Shown piece after piece: positions 1 to 6,683 of a stretch of 16,203 bases of DNA. This DNA comes from Actinomycetes bacterium. GTDB lineage: Bacteria > Actinomycetota > Acidimicrobiia > Acidimicrobiales > Microtrichaceae. The notes under the pieces were generated by a model. It saw nothing but the letters and a program-made list of their open reading frames with translations. It did not search any database and was not told where the DNA came from. The translations under genes and the position numbers were made by a program. Where the stretch lies: contig JAFAFN010000295.1 of assembly GCA_023423475.1 (NCBI GenBank), forward strand, positions 1-16,203, read 5' to 3'. Every line of letters starts with the position of its first letter. Position 1 is the first letter of the stretch.

Positions 1-755
1 TACGCGATGCCGATGAGCGGCAGCGTCACCAGGCCCGATGCCTGCTGCGCAGCTGCGGTGGACTTCACCCGCGCCGACAGCCGCAGCACGAGCGACAGCG
101 TCAGCAGCAGGAACGGCGGGATGACCCACAGCATCATCAGGACCCACTCCGGGGTCGGGAAGAACCAGCCGCCGGCGACCGGTCCCACGATCAGGTTCAC
201 GACCAGCGAGTAGGTGCCGAACCCGATCAGGGTCGTCAGGTAGCCGGGCACGAAGCTGGCGATCAGCTTGCCGAGGTAGATCTCTCGTACCGAGGCGGGG
301 GAGTGCGCCAGGAACTCGCCCGTGCCACGCTCGCGCTCGCCGACGAGCGACGCCGCGCCGACGGCGGTCGAGATGGTCAGGGGCACGACGACCGCGACCG
401 GGGCGAACAGGTAGACCGCGAGCGCGTACGACGTGCGTCCTTGCGCGGTGTCGCCCTTGATGCCCTGCTGTGCCGACTCGGGCAGCATCTGCAGCGCGTC
501 GGCGGCCCGCTGCACCACCGTGATGTCGCCGAGGTGTCCGACGATCAGCAGGAGGATCGTCGGCAGGATGAGGAAGAAGATCGCTCCGAGCGCTGCCATC
601 GGCAGCCAGTAGTCCTTGGACTGCGCGAGCTGTCGCAGCTCGGTGCGGGCGACCACCCACATGCGGTGCAGGTCGAGCTGGTTGGCCGCACGGCCACCGG
701 CGCGTCGGCGGGTCGAGCCCGAGGAACCCCGGGTGGACGGTGCGGTCGCGGTCAT
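1..755 (-). CDS. ABC-2 type transporter permease, C-terminus cut off by the window edge
   Basis: Membrane subunit of an ABC exporter, partner of the ATPase encoded just upstream on the same strand. The minus-strand frame starts at ATG 755-753 and stays open to base 1, giving 251 residues without a stop. Residues 1-30 are a polar, Arg/Ser/Gly-rich cytoplasmic leader. Hydrophobic segments lie near 50-74, 112-137, 163-192 and 203-226. GERERGTGEFLAHSPAS at 139-155 resembles the cytoplasmic loop of ABC-2 permeases (GERE.GT.E.LL..P.S). The ATG lies inside the ATPase stop as ATGA (752-755), so the two are translationally coupled. The substrate cannot be told from the sequence. The family call is firm; the 3' end of the gene is missing. 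Confidence 0.88.
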   Translation of the reverse strand, partial: MTATAPSTRGSSGSTRRRAGGRAANQLDLHRMWVVARTELRQLAQSKDYWLPMAALGAIFFLILPTILLLIVGHLGDITVVQRAADALQMLPESAQQGIKGDTAQGRTSYALAVYLFAPVAVVVPLTISTAVGAASLVGERERGTGEFLAHSPASVREIYLGKLIASFVPGYLTTLIGFGTYSLVVNLIVGPVAGGWFFPTPEWVLMMLWVIPPFLLLTLSLVLRLSARVKSTAAAQQASGLVTLPLIGIA

Positions 756-1957
756 CGGGCGACCCCCTCGTCGGACGGCGCTCGGTCGGGCGCGCTCAGG
801 CCCGCGAAGGGGTCGGTGAGCGGTCCGCCCGGCGGCGGCCCGCTCTGGGGCGGGACCGTCGGAGGAGCACTCGCCCACGACGGGGCGATCGGCTCGAGCG
901 CGTCGGGCGCCGCAGTGCCGGCGGCCTGACGACGGATGGTGAAGTAGAGGTCCTCGAGCGTCGGGACGTGCGGATCGATGCGGCGCAGGCGCAGGCCGTC
1001 GTCGCAGAGCGCCGAGATCATCCCGGGGAGGCGGTCGAGGTCGTCGAGCTCGATGCGGGCACCCGAGCCGGTCCGCCGATAGGCGAACACCCCGGCCCAC
1101 GACGCGATGCGGTCCAGCAGGCGTGGGTCCTCGGCATCGATCTCGACGATCGGGTGCGGCCAGTAGCGCTGGGTCAGCTCCGTGGGGCTGCCCTCGACGA
1201 GGGCCGTGCCGCCCTCCATCATCACGACGTGGTCGGCGAGCCCCTCGGCCTCGGCGAGCAGGTGGGTGCACATCACCACGGTCCGACCGTCGTCGGCCAT
1301 CTCGCGGATCAACGCGAGCACGGCGACCGACGACTCGGGGTCCAGTCCCGACGTCGGCTCGTCGAACATCAGCAGCTCCGGGTCGTGGAGGATCGACCGG
1401 GCGAGCGCCAGGCGGGTCTTCATGCCCGTCGAGTAGCCGCCGACCAGCTTGTCGAGGGCGTCGGAGATGCCGAAGCGTTCGGCCGCCGCGGCGATCGGTC
1501 CTGCGAGATCGCCCTGCACCCCGTAGAGCTCGGCGGAGTAGACGAGGTTGTCGTAGCCCGAGAGACGGTCGTAGAGCGCCGGCTTCGCCGCGACGACACC
1601 ACAACGAGGGCGGACCAGGTGGCCGTCGAGATCGGGGTCCAGTCCGAACGTGCGCACCGTGCCGCTCGTGGGCACCAACGCTCCGGTGATGGCACGGATC
1701 GCCGTGGTCTTGCCCGCTCCGTTCGGTCCGAGCAGCACCGTGATCCGCCCCTGCGGCACCGAGAACGCCAACGAGCGGAGTGCCTCGGTGTCCCCGAACC
1801 GGTGTTCGACGTCCTCGAGGGTGACCAACGGCGCCCGGCCGTCGACCGATGGGGGACCGTCGCCGGTCGCGGTCCCGGTGCGGGACCCGTCGTCGGGTGT
1901 GGGATCGCCGGCGGGGGACCGGTCAGGAGGAGTCGTCGCGTCCATCGGCCTGAGCAT
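752..1957 (-). CDS. ABC transporter ATP-binding protein
   Basis: Nucleotide-binding subunit powering the permease encoded downstream; 401 residues. The ABC domain runs from about residue 45 to 265: Walker A GPNGAGKT 77-84, a signature region GYSTGMKTRLALAR 174-187 (the YSTGM form seen in NatA/DrrA-like exporters instead of LSGGQ), Walker B LLMFDEPTSGLDP 195-207 and switch His232 in CTHLL. The Q-loop region reads GVVAAKPALYD with no glutamine where one is usual. Residues 1-44 and 345-401 are Pro/Gly/Asp-rich tails outside the domain; the C-terminal one is unusually proline-rich. ATG 1957 gives the longest frame, but ATG 1945 (residue 5) is equally plausible and neither has a clear ribosome binding site. 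The gene is divergent from ruvC, with 73 bp between the start codons. Confidence 0.93.
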   Translation of the reverse strand: MLRPMDATTPPDRSPAGDPTPDDGSRTGTATGDGPPSVDGRAPLVTLEDVEHRFGDTEALRSLAFSVPQGRITVLLGPNGAGKTTAIRAITGALVPTSGTVRTFGLDPDLDGHLVRPRCGVVAAKPALYDRLSGYDNLVYSAELYGVQGDLAGPIAAAAERFGISDALDKLVGGYSTGMKTRLALARSILHDPELLMFDEPTSGLDPESSVAVLALIREMADDGRTVVMCTHLLAEAEGLADHVVMMEGGTALVEGSPTELTQRYWPHPIVEIDAEDPRLLDRIASWAGVFAYRRTGSGARIELDDLDRLPGMISALCDDGLRLRRIDPHVPTLEDLYFTIRRQAAGTAAPDALEPIAPSWASAPPTVPPQSGPPPGGPLTDPFAGLSAPDRAPSDEGVAR

Positions 1958-2017
1958 CGGACGACGTCGGGGTCGACTTGATCCTGTGGCGTCCGCGGCG
2001 CCGTCCAGGACGTCCGC

Positions 2018-2023
2018 TACGAT
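2018..2023 (+). promoter_or_regulatory. -10 box for leaderless ruvC transcript
   Basis: TACGAT fits the actinobacterial TANNNT -10 consensus and ends 7 nt before the GTG start of ruvC, the spacing expected when transcription starts at or next to the start codon. No Shine-Dalgarno sequence precedes the GTG. No convincing -35 box is visible. Confidence 0.6.
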
Positions 2024-2038
2024 CGAACCTGTGTTCGT
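2023..2038 (+). promoter_or_regulatory. LexA (SOS) operator over the ruvC start
   Basis: TCGAAC-CTGT-GTTCGT matches the actinobacterial/Bacillus-type SOS box TCGAAC-N4-GTTCGA at every half-site base except the last. The inner palindrome CGAAC-N4-GTTCG (2024-2037) is perfect. It touches the -10 box at 2018-2023 and covers the start codon (2031-2033), so bound LexA would block RNA polymerase. ruv genes are classical SOS genes, which supports the call. Confidence 0.75.
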
Positions 2039-2570
2039 TCTCGGCGTCGACCCCGGACTCTCGCGCTGCGGCTACTGCGTGCTCGAGGTCCGCCCCCGCG
2101 AGCCGCGATCGCGTGCCTCGCAGTCCCGCGCCGTCGCGATCGGCGTGCTGCGGACCTCGCCGGAGGCCGCCGTCCCGGATCGCCTGGCCGAGCTCTGGTC
2201 CGACATCCGGGGCCTGCTCGACGAGTACCGGCCGGTCGCCGTGGCGATCGAGCGGGTGTTGTTCCAGTCGAACGTGCGCACGGCGATGAGCGTGGGGCAG
2301 GCATCCGGGGTCGTGATGGCCGAGGCCGCCAGTCGGGGGCTGCAGGTCGCCGAGTACTCGCCGAACCAGGTGAAGGACGCCGTCGCCGGCTACGGCGCGG
2401 CCGACAAGCAGCAGGTGCAGCAGATGGTCCAGTTGTTGCTCGAGCTCGATGCGCCGCCACGGCCGGCAGATGCCGCCGATGCCGCCGCCATCGCGCTGAC
2501 CCACGTCGCCTTCGAGAGCGGCGCCCTCGCCGCGATGGGGCGGACGGTCGCACAGGAGGGTGCACGATGA
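2031..2570 (+). CDS. ruvC: Crossover junction endodeoxyribonuclease RuvC
   Basis: Dimeric nuclease that cuts Holliday junctions symmetrically during recombinational repair, working with RuvAB. 179 residues, normal for the family. The N-terminus FVLGVDPGLSRCG carries catalytic Asp7; Glu74 in AIERVLFQ and Asp147/Asp150 in PADAADAAAIALTH complete the acidic metal-binding tetrad of this RNase H-fold enzyme. The frame is open further upstream (to an ATG at 1650), but that part overlaps the opposite-strand ATPase gene and lacks similarity. GTG 2031 places the conserved first strand at the N-terminus and lies 7 nt after a -10 box, so it was chosen. The stop overlaps the ruvA start as ATGA. A LexA operator lies over the start, pointing to SOS induction. 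Confidence 0.95.
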   Translation: MFVLGVDPGLSRCGYCVLEVRPREPRSRASQSRAVAIGVLRTSPEAAVPDRLAELWSDIRGLLDEYRPVAVAIERVLFQSNVRTAMSVGQASGVVMAEAASRGLQVAEYSPNQVKDAVAGYGAADKQQVQQMVQLLLELDAPPRPADAADAAAIALTHVAFESGALAAMGRTVAQEGAR

Positions 2571-3172
2571 TCGGCTCGCTGCGCGGCGAGTTGCTCGACC
2601 GCTCTGACGTCGAGCTGATCGTCGAGGTCGGAGGCATCGGCTACCGCGTCTCGGTCACACCGGCGACGGTGAACGAGGTCGGCGAGGTCGGGTCGCAGGT
2701 GTACCTGCAGATTCACCACCACCGGCGAGAGGACGCCGAGACGCTCTTCGGGTTCACGTCGATCGACGAGCGACGGGTGTTCGAGACGCTCATCGGCACC
2801 CACGGCGTCGGACCGTCGCTCGGTCTCGCGATCCTCTCGGTGCACTCACCGCTCGGTCTGCGCCACGTGCTCGCCACCGACGACGTCGCAGGCCTCTGCC
2901 TGGTGCCCGGGGTCGGCAAGAAGACCGCCGCTCGTCTGCTGGTCGAGTTGAAGAGCCGCCTCGCGGTGCCCGAGGGCGACTCGGTGACCGCGGCGATGGC
3001 GGCCGTCGGCGGCGGTGGTGCACCGACGGTCCGCTCCGATGTCCGAGACGCGCTCAGCGGACTGGGGTACGGACCCGAAGAGATCTCCAAGGTCGTCGCC
3101 GACCTCCCGGAGTCCGGCGACACCTCCGAGCTGCTCCGGCTCGCGCTGCAGCGACTGGCGACCGCATCGTGA
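2567..3172 (+). CDS. ruvA: Holliday junction branch migration complex subunit RuvA
   Basis: DNA-binding tetramer that holds the four-way junction and loads the RuvB motor. 201 residues, normal length. The OB-fold domain is at about 1-62 (MIGSLRGELL, then GGIGYRV and LFGFTSIDERRVFE). Tandem helix-hairpin-helix motifs are GVGPSLGLAIL around 80-90 and VPGVGKKTAARLLVELK around 113-129. After a Gly/Ala linker, a small C-terminal domain (about 155-199, DVRDALSGLGYGPEEI) is the RuvB-contacting module. The start overlaps the ruvC stop by 4 nt (ATGA), implying coupled translation. The ruvCAB order is the usual actinobacterial one. Confidence 0.96.
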   Translation: MIGSLRGELLDRSDVELIVEVGGIGYRVSVTPATVNEVGEVGSQVYLQIHHHRREDAETLFGFTSIDERRVFETLIGTHGVGPSLGLAILSVHSPLGLRHVLATDDVAGLCLVPGVGKKTAARLLVELKSRLAVPEGDSVTAAMAAVGGGGAPTVRSDVRDALSGLGYGPEEISKVVADLPESGDTSELLRLALQRLATAS

Positions 3173-3222
3173 TCGAGCACGTCGACACCGTGCCGGCCGT
3201 GGGGGTTCCACATGGCGCGTGA
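3169..3222 (+). CDS. Possible 17-codon coupling mini-ORF between ruvA and ruvB
   Basis: GTG at 3169 overlaps the ruvA stop as GTGA, reads 17 codons ([17 protein letters not shown]) and stops at 3220-3222, 8 nt inside ruvB. It bridges the 39-nt gap, which has only a weak G-rich stretch as ribosome binding site for ruvB. It could carry terminating ribosomes to the ruvB start. No conservation evidence is available, and short open frames are common at this GC content. Confidence 0.2.
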   Translation: MIEHVDTVPAVGVPHGA

Positions 3223-4309
3223 CGAGCTGCTGCGCGTCGTCCCTTCCGAGGACGAGGCGGCCGAGGAGTCGCTGGCCGCCGCGGTCGGTCGCCACGACGC
3301 CGACCTGCTCGACGGCAACGACGCCATGCCCTCGTTGCGGCCACGGAACCTCGACGAGTTCGTCGGGCAGACAGAGCTCAAGCGGCGCCTCTCGGTGATC
3401 CTCGAGGCCGCCCGTCGACGCAACCAGCCGCCGGACCACTTCCTCTTCGCAGGACCGCCCGGCCTCGGCAAGACCTCGCTGTCGGTGATCGTCGCGGCAG
3501 AGATGGACGTCGCGCTGCACATCACCTCCGGGCCGGCGCTCGAGCGCCCGGGTGACCTCGCGGCCATCCTCACCAAGCTGGGCGAGGGCGATGTGCTCTT
3601 CATCGACGAGATCCACCGGCTGTCCCGGTCGGTCGAAGAGGTCCTGTATCCGGCGATGGAGGACTTCCAGCTCGACATCGTGCTGGGCAAGGGCCCCGCG
3701 GCACGGTCGATCCGCCTCGACCTGCCGCGTTTCTGCCTGGTCGGGGCGACGACCCGCACCGGGCTGATCACCGGTCCGCTGCGTGATCGCTTCGGGCTGG
3801 TCGCACGGCTCGACTACTACGAGCCCGACGACCTGTGTGCGATCGTCCGTCGTGCGGCGACGATCGTCGGCGCCGACATCGACACCGACGGCGCACGAGA
3901 GATCGCCCGTCGATCGCGCGGCACGCCTCGCATCGCGAACCGGCTGCTGCGCCGTGTGCGCGACGTCGCCGAGGTCGAGGGGGACGGCCGCATCGACGCT
4001 GCCGTCGCCGCGTCGGGCCTCGAGCTGTTCGGCATCGACGCACTCGGTCTCGACAAGGTCGACCGGTCCATCCTGTCGTCGCTGTGCGAGCACTTCGGCG
4101 GTGGTCCCGTCGGCTTGTCGACGCTCGCGATCGCAGTCTCCGAGCCAACCGAGACCGTCGAGGACGTCTACGAGCCGTACCTGATCCAGCAGGGTCTGCT
4201 CATGCGGACACCACGCGGGCGCGTCGCCACGACGGCCGCCTGGCACCACCTGGGTCTGGTCGCCCCGCCGTCCGCGTACGGCAGCGCCGATCCGTCCCTG
4301 TTCGAGTAG
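3212..4309 (+). CDS. ruvB: Holliday junction DNA helicase RuvB
   Basis: Hexameric AAA+ motor that drives branch migration with RuvA. 365 residues, slightly longer than most because of about 40 extra acidic N-terminal residues before [13 protein letters not shown]. Walker A GPPGLGKT 81-88, Walker B VLFIDE 128-133, sensor 1 GATTRTG 178-184, the RDRFGL arginine segment around 191-196 and sensor 2 [15 protein letters not shown] from 237 are all present. The C-terminal winged helix includes [23 protein letters not shown] 3212 is the only start between the in-frame ruvA stop and the conserved domain. It lies 39 nt after ruvA in the same operon and so presumably falls under the same SOS operator. 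Confidence 0.96.
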   Translation: MARDELLRVVPSEDEAAEESLAAAVGRHDADLLDGNDAMPSLRPRNLDEFVGQTELKRRLSVILEAARRRNQPPDHFLFAGPPGLGKTSLSVIVAAEMDVALHITSGPALERPGDLAAILTKLGEGDVLFIDEIHRLSRSVEEVLYPAMEDFQLDIVLGKGPAARSIRLDLPRFCLVGATTRTGLITGPLRDRFGLVARLDYYEPDDLCAIVRRAATIVGADIDTDGAREIARRSRGTPRIANRLLRRVRDVAEVEGDGRIDAAVAASGLELFGIDALGLDKVDRSILSSLCEHFGGGPVGLSTLAIAVSEPTETVEDVYEPYLIQQGLLMRTPRGRVATTAAWHHLGLVAPPSAYGSADPSLFE

Positions 4310-4429
4310 CCCGACCTGACGGGTCGTCAGTTCGGCAGGACGGGTCCGGCGTGGTTTGCTGGAGTGTGACGATCCGCCACGGCGGGTCCACTTCCCCCTT
4401 CCCCCCGGGTCAGAGCACGGAGCACAACG
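4310..4429 (+). other. Intergenic region ruvB - acyl-CoA dehydrogenase
   Basis: The 120 bases contain a short perfect hairpin (4316-4330, listed separately) and a C-rich, almost G-free tract at 4391-4406 (CTTCCCCCTTCCCCCC) just upstream of the acyl-CoA dehydrogenase start. No canonical -10 box is visible. The only weak candidate is TTTGCT at 4355-4360. Confidence 0.4.
4316..4330 (+). terminator. Short hairpin after ruvB, possible terminator
   Basis: CTGACG-GGT-CGTCAG forms a perfect 6-bp stem with a 3-nt loop 6 nt after the ruvB stop. An alternative pairing, CGACC with GGTCG, overlaps it. There is no U-tract, so it is at best a weak or non-canonical terminator. Confidence 0.3.
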
Positions 4430-5578
4430 ATGGAACGCACGGTTTTCGAGGACGAGCACGACATGTTCCGTGAGGCGTTCCGCACCTTCGTCGAACGAGA
4501 GATGGTGCCGAACCGCGAGAAGTGGGAGAAGGCCGGCATCGTCGACCGCCAGCTCTTCGCGAAGGCCGGCGCGTCGGGCTTCCTCGCGATGGCGATCCCC
4601 GAGGAGTACGGCGGGGCGGGGGTCAAGGACTTCCGCTACAACCACATCGTCGCCGAGGAGATCACCCGGGGCGATGTCTACCCGGCGGGCCTCGGCATGA
4701 CGCTGCACAGCGACGTCTGCCTTCCGTACTTCCTCGACTACTGCAACGACGAGCAGAAGCAGCGGTGGCTGCCGGGCATCGCGTCGGGCGAGCTGATCAC
4801 CGCCGTCGGCATGACCGAGCCGGGCATCGGTTCGGACCTGGCGAGCATGACGACGACCGCCGTGCGCGACGGCGACGAGTACATCCTCAACGGGTCCAAG
4901 ACCTTCATCACCAACGGCATCCTCGCCGATCTCGTGATCGTCGCCTGCAAGACCGATCCGACCCAGCGCCACACGGGCATGTCGCTCATCATCCTCGAGG
5001 CGGGCACGCCCGGGTTCGAGCGCGGCCGCAACCTCGACAAGCTCGGCATGCACTCCCAGGACACCGCCGAGCTGTTCTTCAACGACGTGCGGGTGCCCGT
5101 GGCCAACCGTCTCGGCGAGGAGGGCGAGGGCTTCCTCCTGCTGGTCAAGAACCTGCCCCAGGAGCGCCTGTCGATCGCGACCGCCGGTGTCGCCCATGCC
5201 CGTGCGATCCTCGACTGGACCGTCGAGTACTGCAACGAGCGCACGGCGTTCGGCCAGAAGATCGGCTCGTTCCAGAACAGCCGCTTCAAGCTGGCCGAGA
5301 TGCACACCGAGATCACGATCGCCGAGACCTTCGTCGACAAGTGCGTCACCTCGTTGAACGAGGGCACCCTCACCGCCGAAGAGGCCGCCATGGCCAAGTG
5401 GTGGTGCACCGAGCTGCAGAAGAAGGTCGCCGACATCGGCGTCCAGCTGCACGGCGGCTACGGCTACATGGAGGAGTACGCGGTCGGACGTGCCTACACC
5501 GACGCCCGTGTCACCTCGATCTACGGCGGGACGACCGAGATCATGAAGGAGATCATCGGTCGCTCCATGGGCTTCTGA
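4430..5578 (+). CDS. Acyl-CoA dehydrogenase, long-chain (LCAD) type
   Basis: FAD-dependent flavoenzyme that introduces the alpha-beta double bond in acyl-CoA, the first step of beta-oxidation; 382 residues, full length. The flavin/substrate signature is AVGMTEPGIGSD at 125-136. QLHGGYGYMEEY (339-350) and ARVTSIYGGTTEIMKEIIGR near the C-terminus are typical. The glutamate that serves as base in medium/short-chain enzymes (YEGT) is Gly366 here (YGGT), while NLPQERL carries Glu245 at the alternative base position used by long-chain and isovaleryl-CoA dehydrogenases. The overall sequence reads like LCAD. ATG 4430 follows a modest CGGAGC site. Actual substrate chain length cannot be read from the sequence. 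Its position between ruvB and queA shows no functional link. Confidence 0.9.
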   Translation: MERTVFEDEHDMFREAFRTFVEREMVPNREKWEKAGIVDRQLFAKAGASGFLAMAIPEEYGGAGVKDFRYNHIVAEEITRGDVYPAGLGMTLHSDVCLPYFLDYCNDEQKQRWLPGIASGELITAVGMTEPGIGSDLASMTTTAVRDGDEYILNGSKTFITNGILADLVIVACKTDPTQRHTGMSLIILEAGTPGFERGRNLDKLGMHSQDTAELFFNDVRVPVANRLGEEGEGFLLLVKNLPQERLSIATAGVAHARAILDWTVEYCNERTAFGQKIGSFQNSRFKLAEMHTEITIAETFVDKCVTSLNEGTLTAEEAAMAKWWCTELQKKVADIGVQLHGGYGYMEEYAVGRAYTDARVTSIYGGTTEIMKEIIGRSMGF

Positions 5579-5621
5579 TCATCGGTCCGCACCTCGCGGG
5601 GTCGGGTCGGGCGGTTCTCCG

Positions 5622-6683
5622 ATGAGGACCGACGAGCTCGACTACGGCCTGCCCGAGAACCGCATCGCACAGACCCCGGTCGAGCCTCGTGACTCGGCGC
5701 GCCTGCTCGTCGACCGCGGCCCCGGCAACGAGCCTGATGACCGCATCGTCCGTGATCTGCCCGGTCTGCTCGGCCCGGGCGACCTCGTCGTGCTCAACGA
5801 CACGCGGGTGCTCCCGGCGCGGGTGGCGGTGCGACGCGACGGCGGGGGAGCGGGCGAGGTCCTCCTGCTGGAGCCGACCGAGGACGGCTGGTGGCAGGCG
5901 CTGTGCCGGCCGTCGCGCAAGCTCCGGGCCGGCGCGACGGTCGCCGCGGTCGAAGGGACGCTGACCTTCGAGCTGGGTGCAGACCTCGACGGCGGCCGTC
6001 GGTTGGTGCGCCCGATCCACGACGGCGACCTGATCGCAGCGCTCGACGTGTCGGGCACCGCGCCGCTGCCGCCGTACATCTCCGAGCGACTCGACGACCA
6101 GGAGCGCTACCAGACGGTCTTCGCCGAGCGACCGGCGTCGGCCGCTGCGCCGACGGCCGGCCTGCACCTCACGCCATCGCTGATCGACGCGATCGTGGCC
6201 TCTGGTGCCACCATCGCCAGGGTCGAGCTGGTCGTCGGTCTCGACACCTTCCGTCCGATCACCACCGATCTGGTCGAGGACCACGACATCCACTCGGAGC
6301 ACTATTCGGTGCCCGCATCGACCTGGGAGGCGGTGGAACGCACCAGGGCCGACGGCGGCCGCGTGGTCGCGGTCGGCACCACGTCGGTCCGAGCGCTCGA
6401 ATCCGCCGCGGCGACCGGCCAGCTGTCGGGCCGGACACGGCTGTTCATCACCCCTGGCTACGACTTCGGTGTGGTCGACGTGATGATGACCAACTTCCAC
6501 CTGCCGCGCTCGTCGCTGCTCGCGATGATCGAGGCGTTCGTCGGCCCCCGGTGGCGTGACCTGTACGCGACGGCGATCGAGCGCCGGTACCGCTTCCTCT
6601 CGTTCGGGGATGCGATGCTGATCGGGCGTCGCACCTCGCCGACGGACCACGACGTCGACCACCCGACGATGGAGACCCCATGA
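5622..6683 (+). CDS. queA: S-adenosylmethionine:tRNA ribosyltransferase-isomerase QueA
   Basis: Transfers and isomerises the ribosyl group of S-adenosylmethionine onto preQ1 in tRNA to make epoxyqueuosine, the step after Tgt. 353 residues, normal length. Family motifs in order: DYGLPENRIAQTPVEPRDSARLLV (positions 7-30), VVLNDTRVLPARV (56-68), PLPPYI (148-153), RYQTVFA (162-168), AAPTAGLHLTP (175-185), VGTTSVRALES (251-261), and ITPGYDFGVVDVMMTNFHLPRS (276-297). ATG 5622 gives the conserved N-terminus; no strong ribosome binding site is visible. The gene lies 43 nt after the acyl-CoA dehydrogenase and overlaps tgt by 4 nt. Confidence 0.96.
   Translation: MRTDELDYGLPENRIAQTPVEPRDSARLLVDRGPGNEPDDRIVRDLPGLLGPGDLVVLNDTRVLPARVAVRRDGGGAGEVLLLEPTEDGWWQALCRPSRKLRAGATVAAVEGTLTFELGADLDGGRRLVRPIHDGDLIAALDVSGTAPLPPYISERLDDQERYQTVFAERPASAAAPTAGLHLTPSLIDAIVASGATIARVELVVGLDTFRPITTDLVEDHDIHSEHYSVPASTWEAVERTRADGGRVVAVGTTSVRALESAAATGQLSGRTRLFITPGYDFGVVDVMMTNFHLPRSSLLAMIEAFVGPRWRDLYATAIERRYRFLSFGDAMLIGRRTSPTDHDVDHPTMETP

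Noticed and set aside
1650..2030. Upstream extension of the ruvC frame to ATG 1650
   Set aside because: It would overlap the divergent ABC ATPase gene, adds 127 non-conserved residues, and the RuvC fold begins at GTG 2031, right after a -10 box.
4355..4360. TTTGCT as a -10 box for the acyl-CoA dehydrogenase
   Set aside because: It lacks the conserved A at position 2 of TANNNT and there is no -35 partner; too weak to call.
2846..5452. Minus-strand open frame of 868 codons opposite ruvA, ruvB and the acyl-CoA dehydrogenase
   Set aside because: It is Arg/Asp/Gly/Leu-rich antisense sequence with no recognisable domain, lying opposite three well-supported genes. Long antisense frames are expected at this GC content.
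4522..5625. Plus-strand frame overlapping the acyl-CoA dehydrogenase and ending on the queA ATG as ATGA
   Set aside because: It is an alternate reading of the dehydrogenase, Arg/His-rich. The only start near the dehydrogenase stop would be a CTG, so a coupling mini-ORF like the others is not supported.
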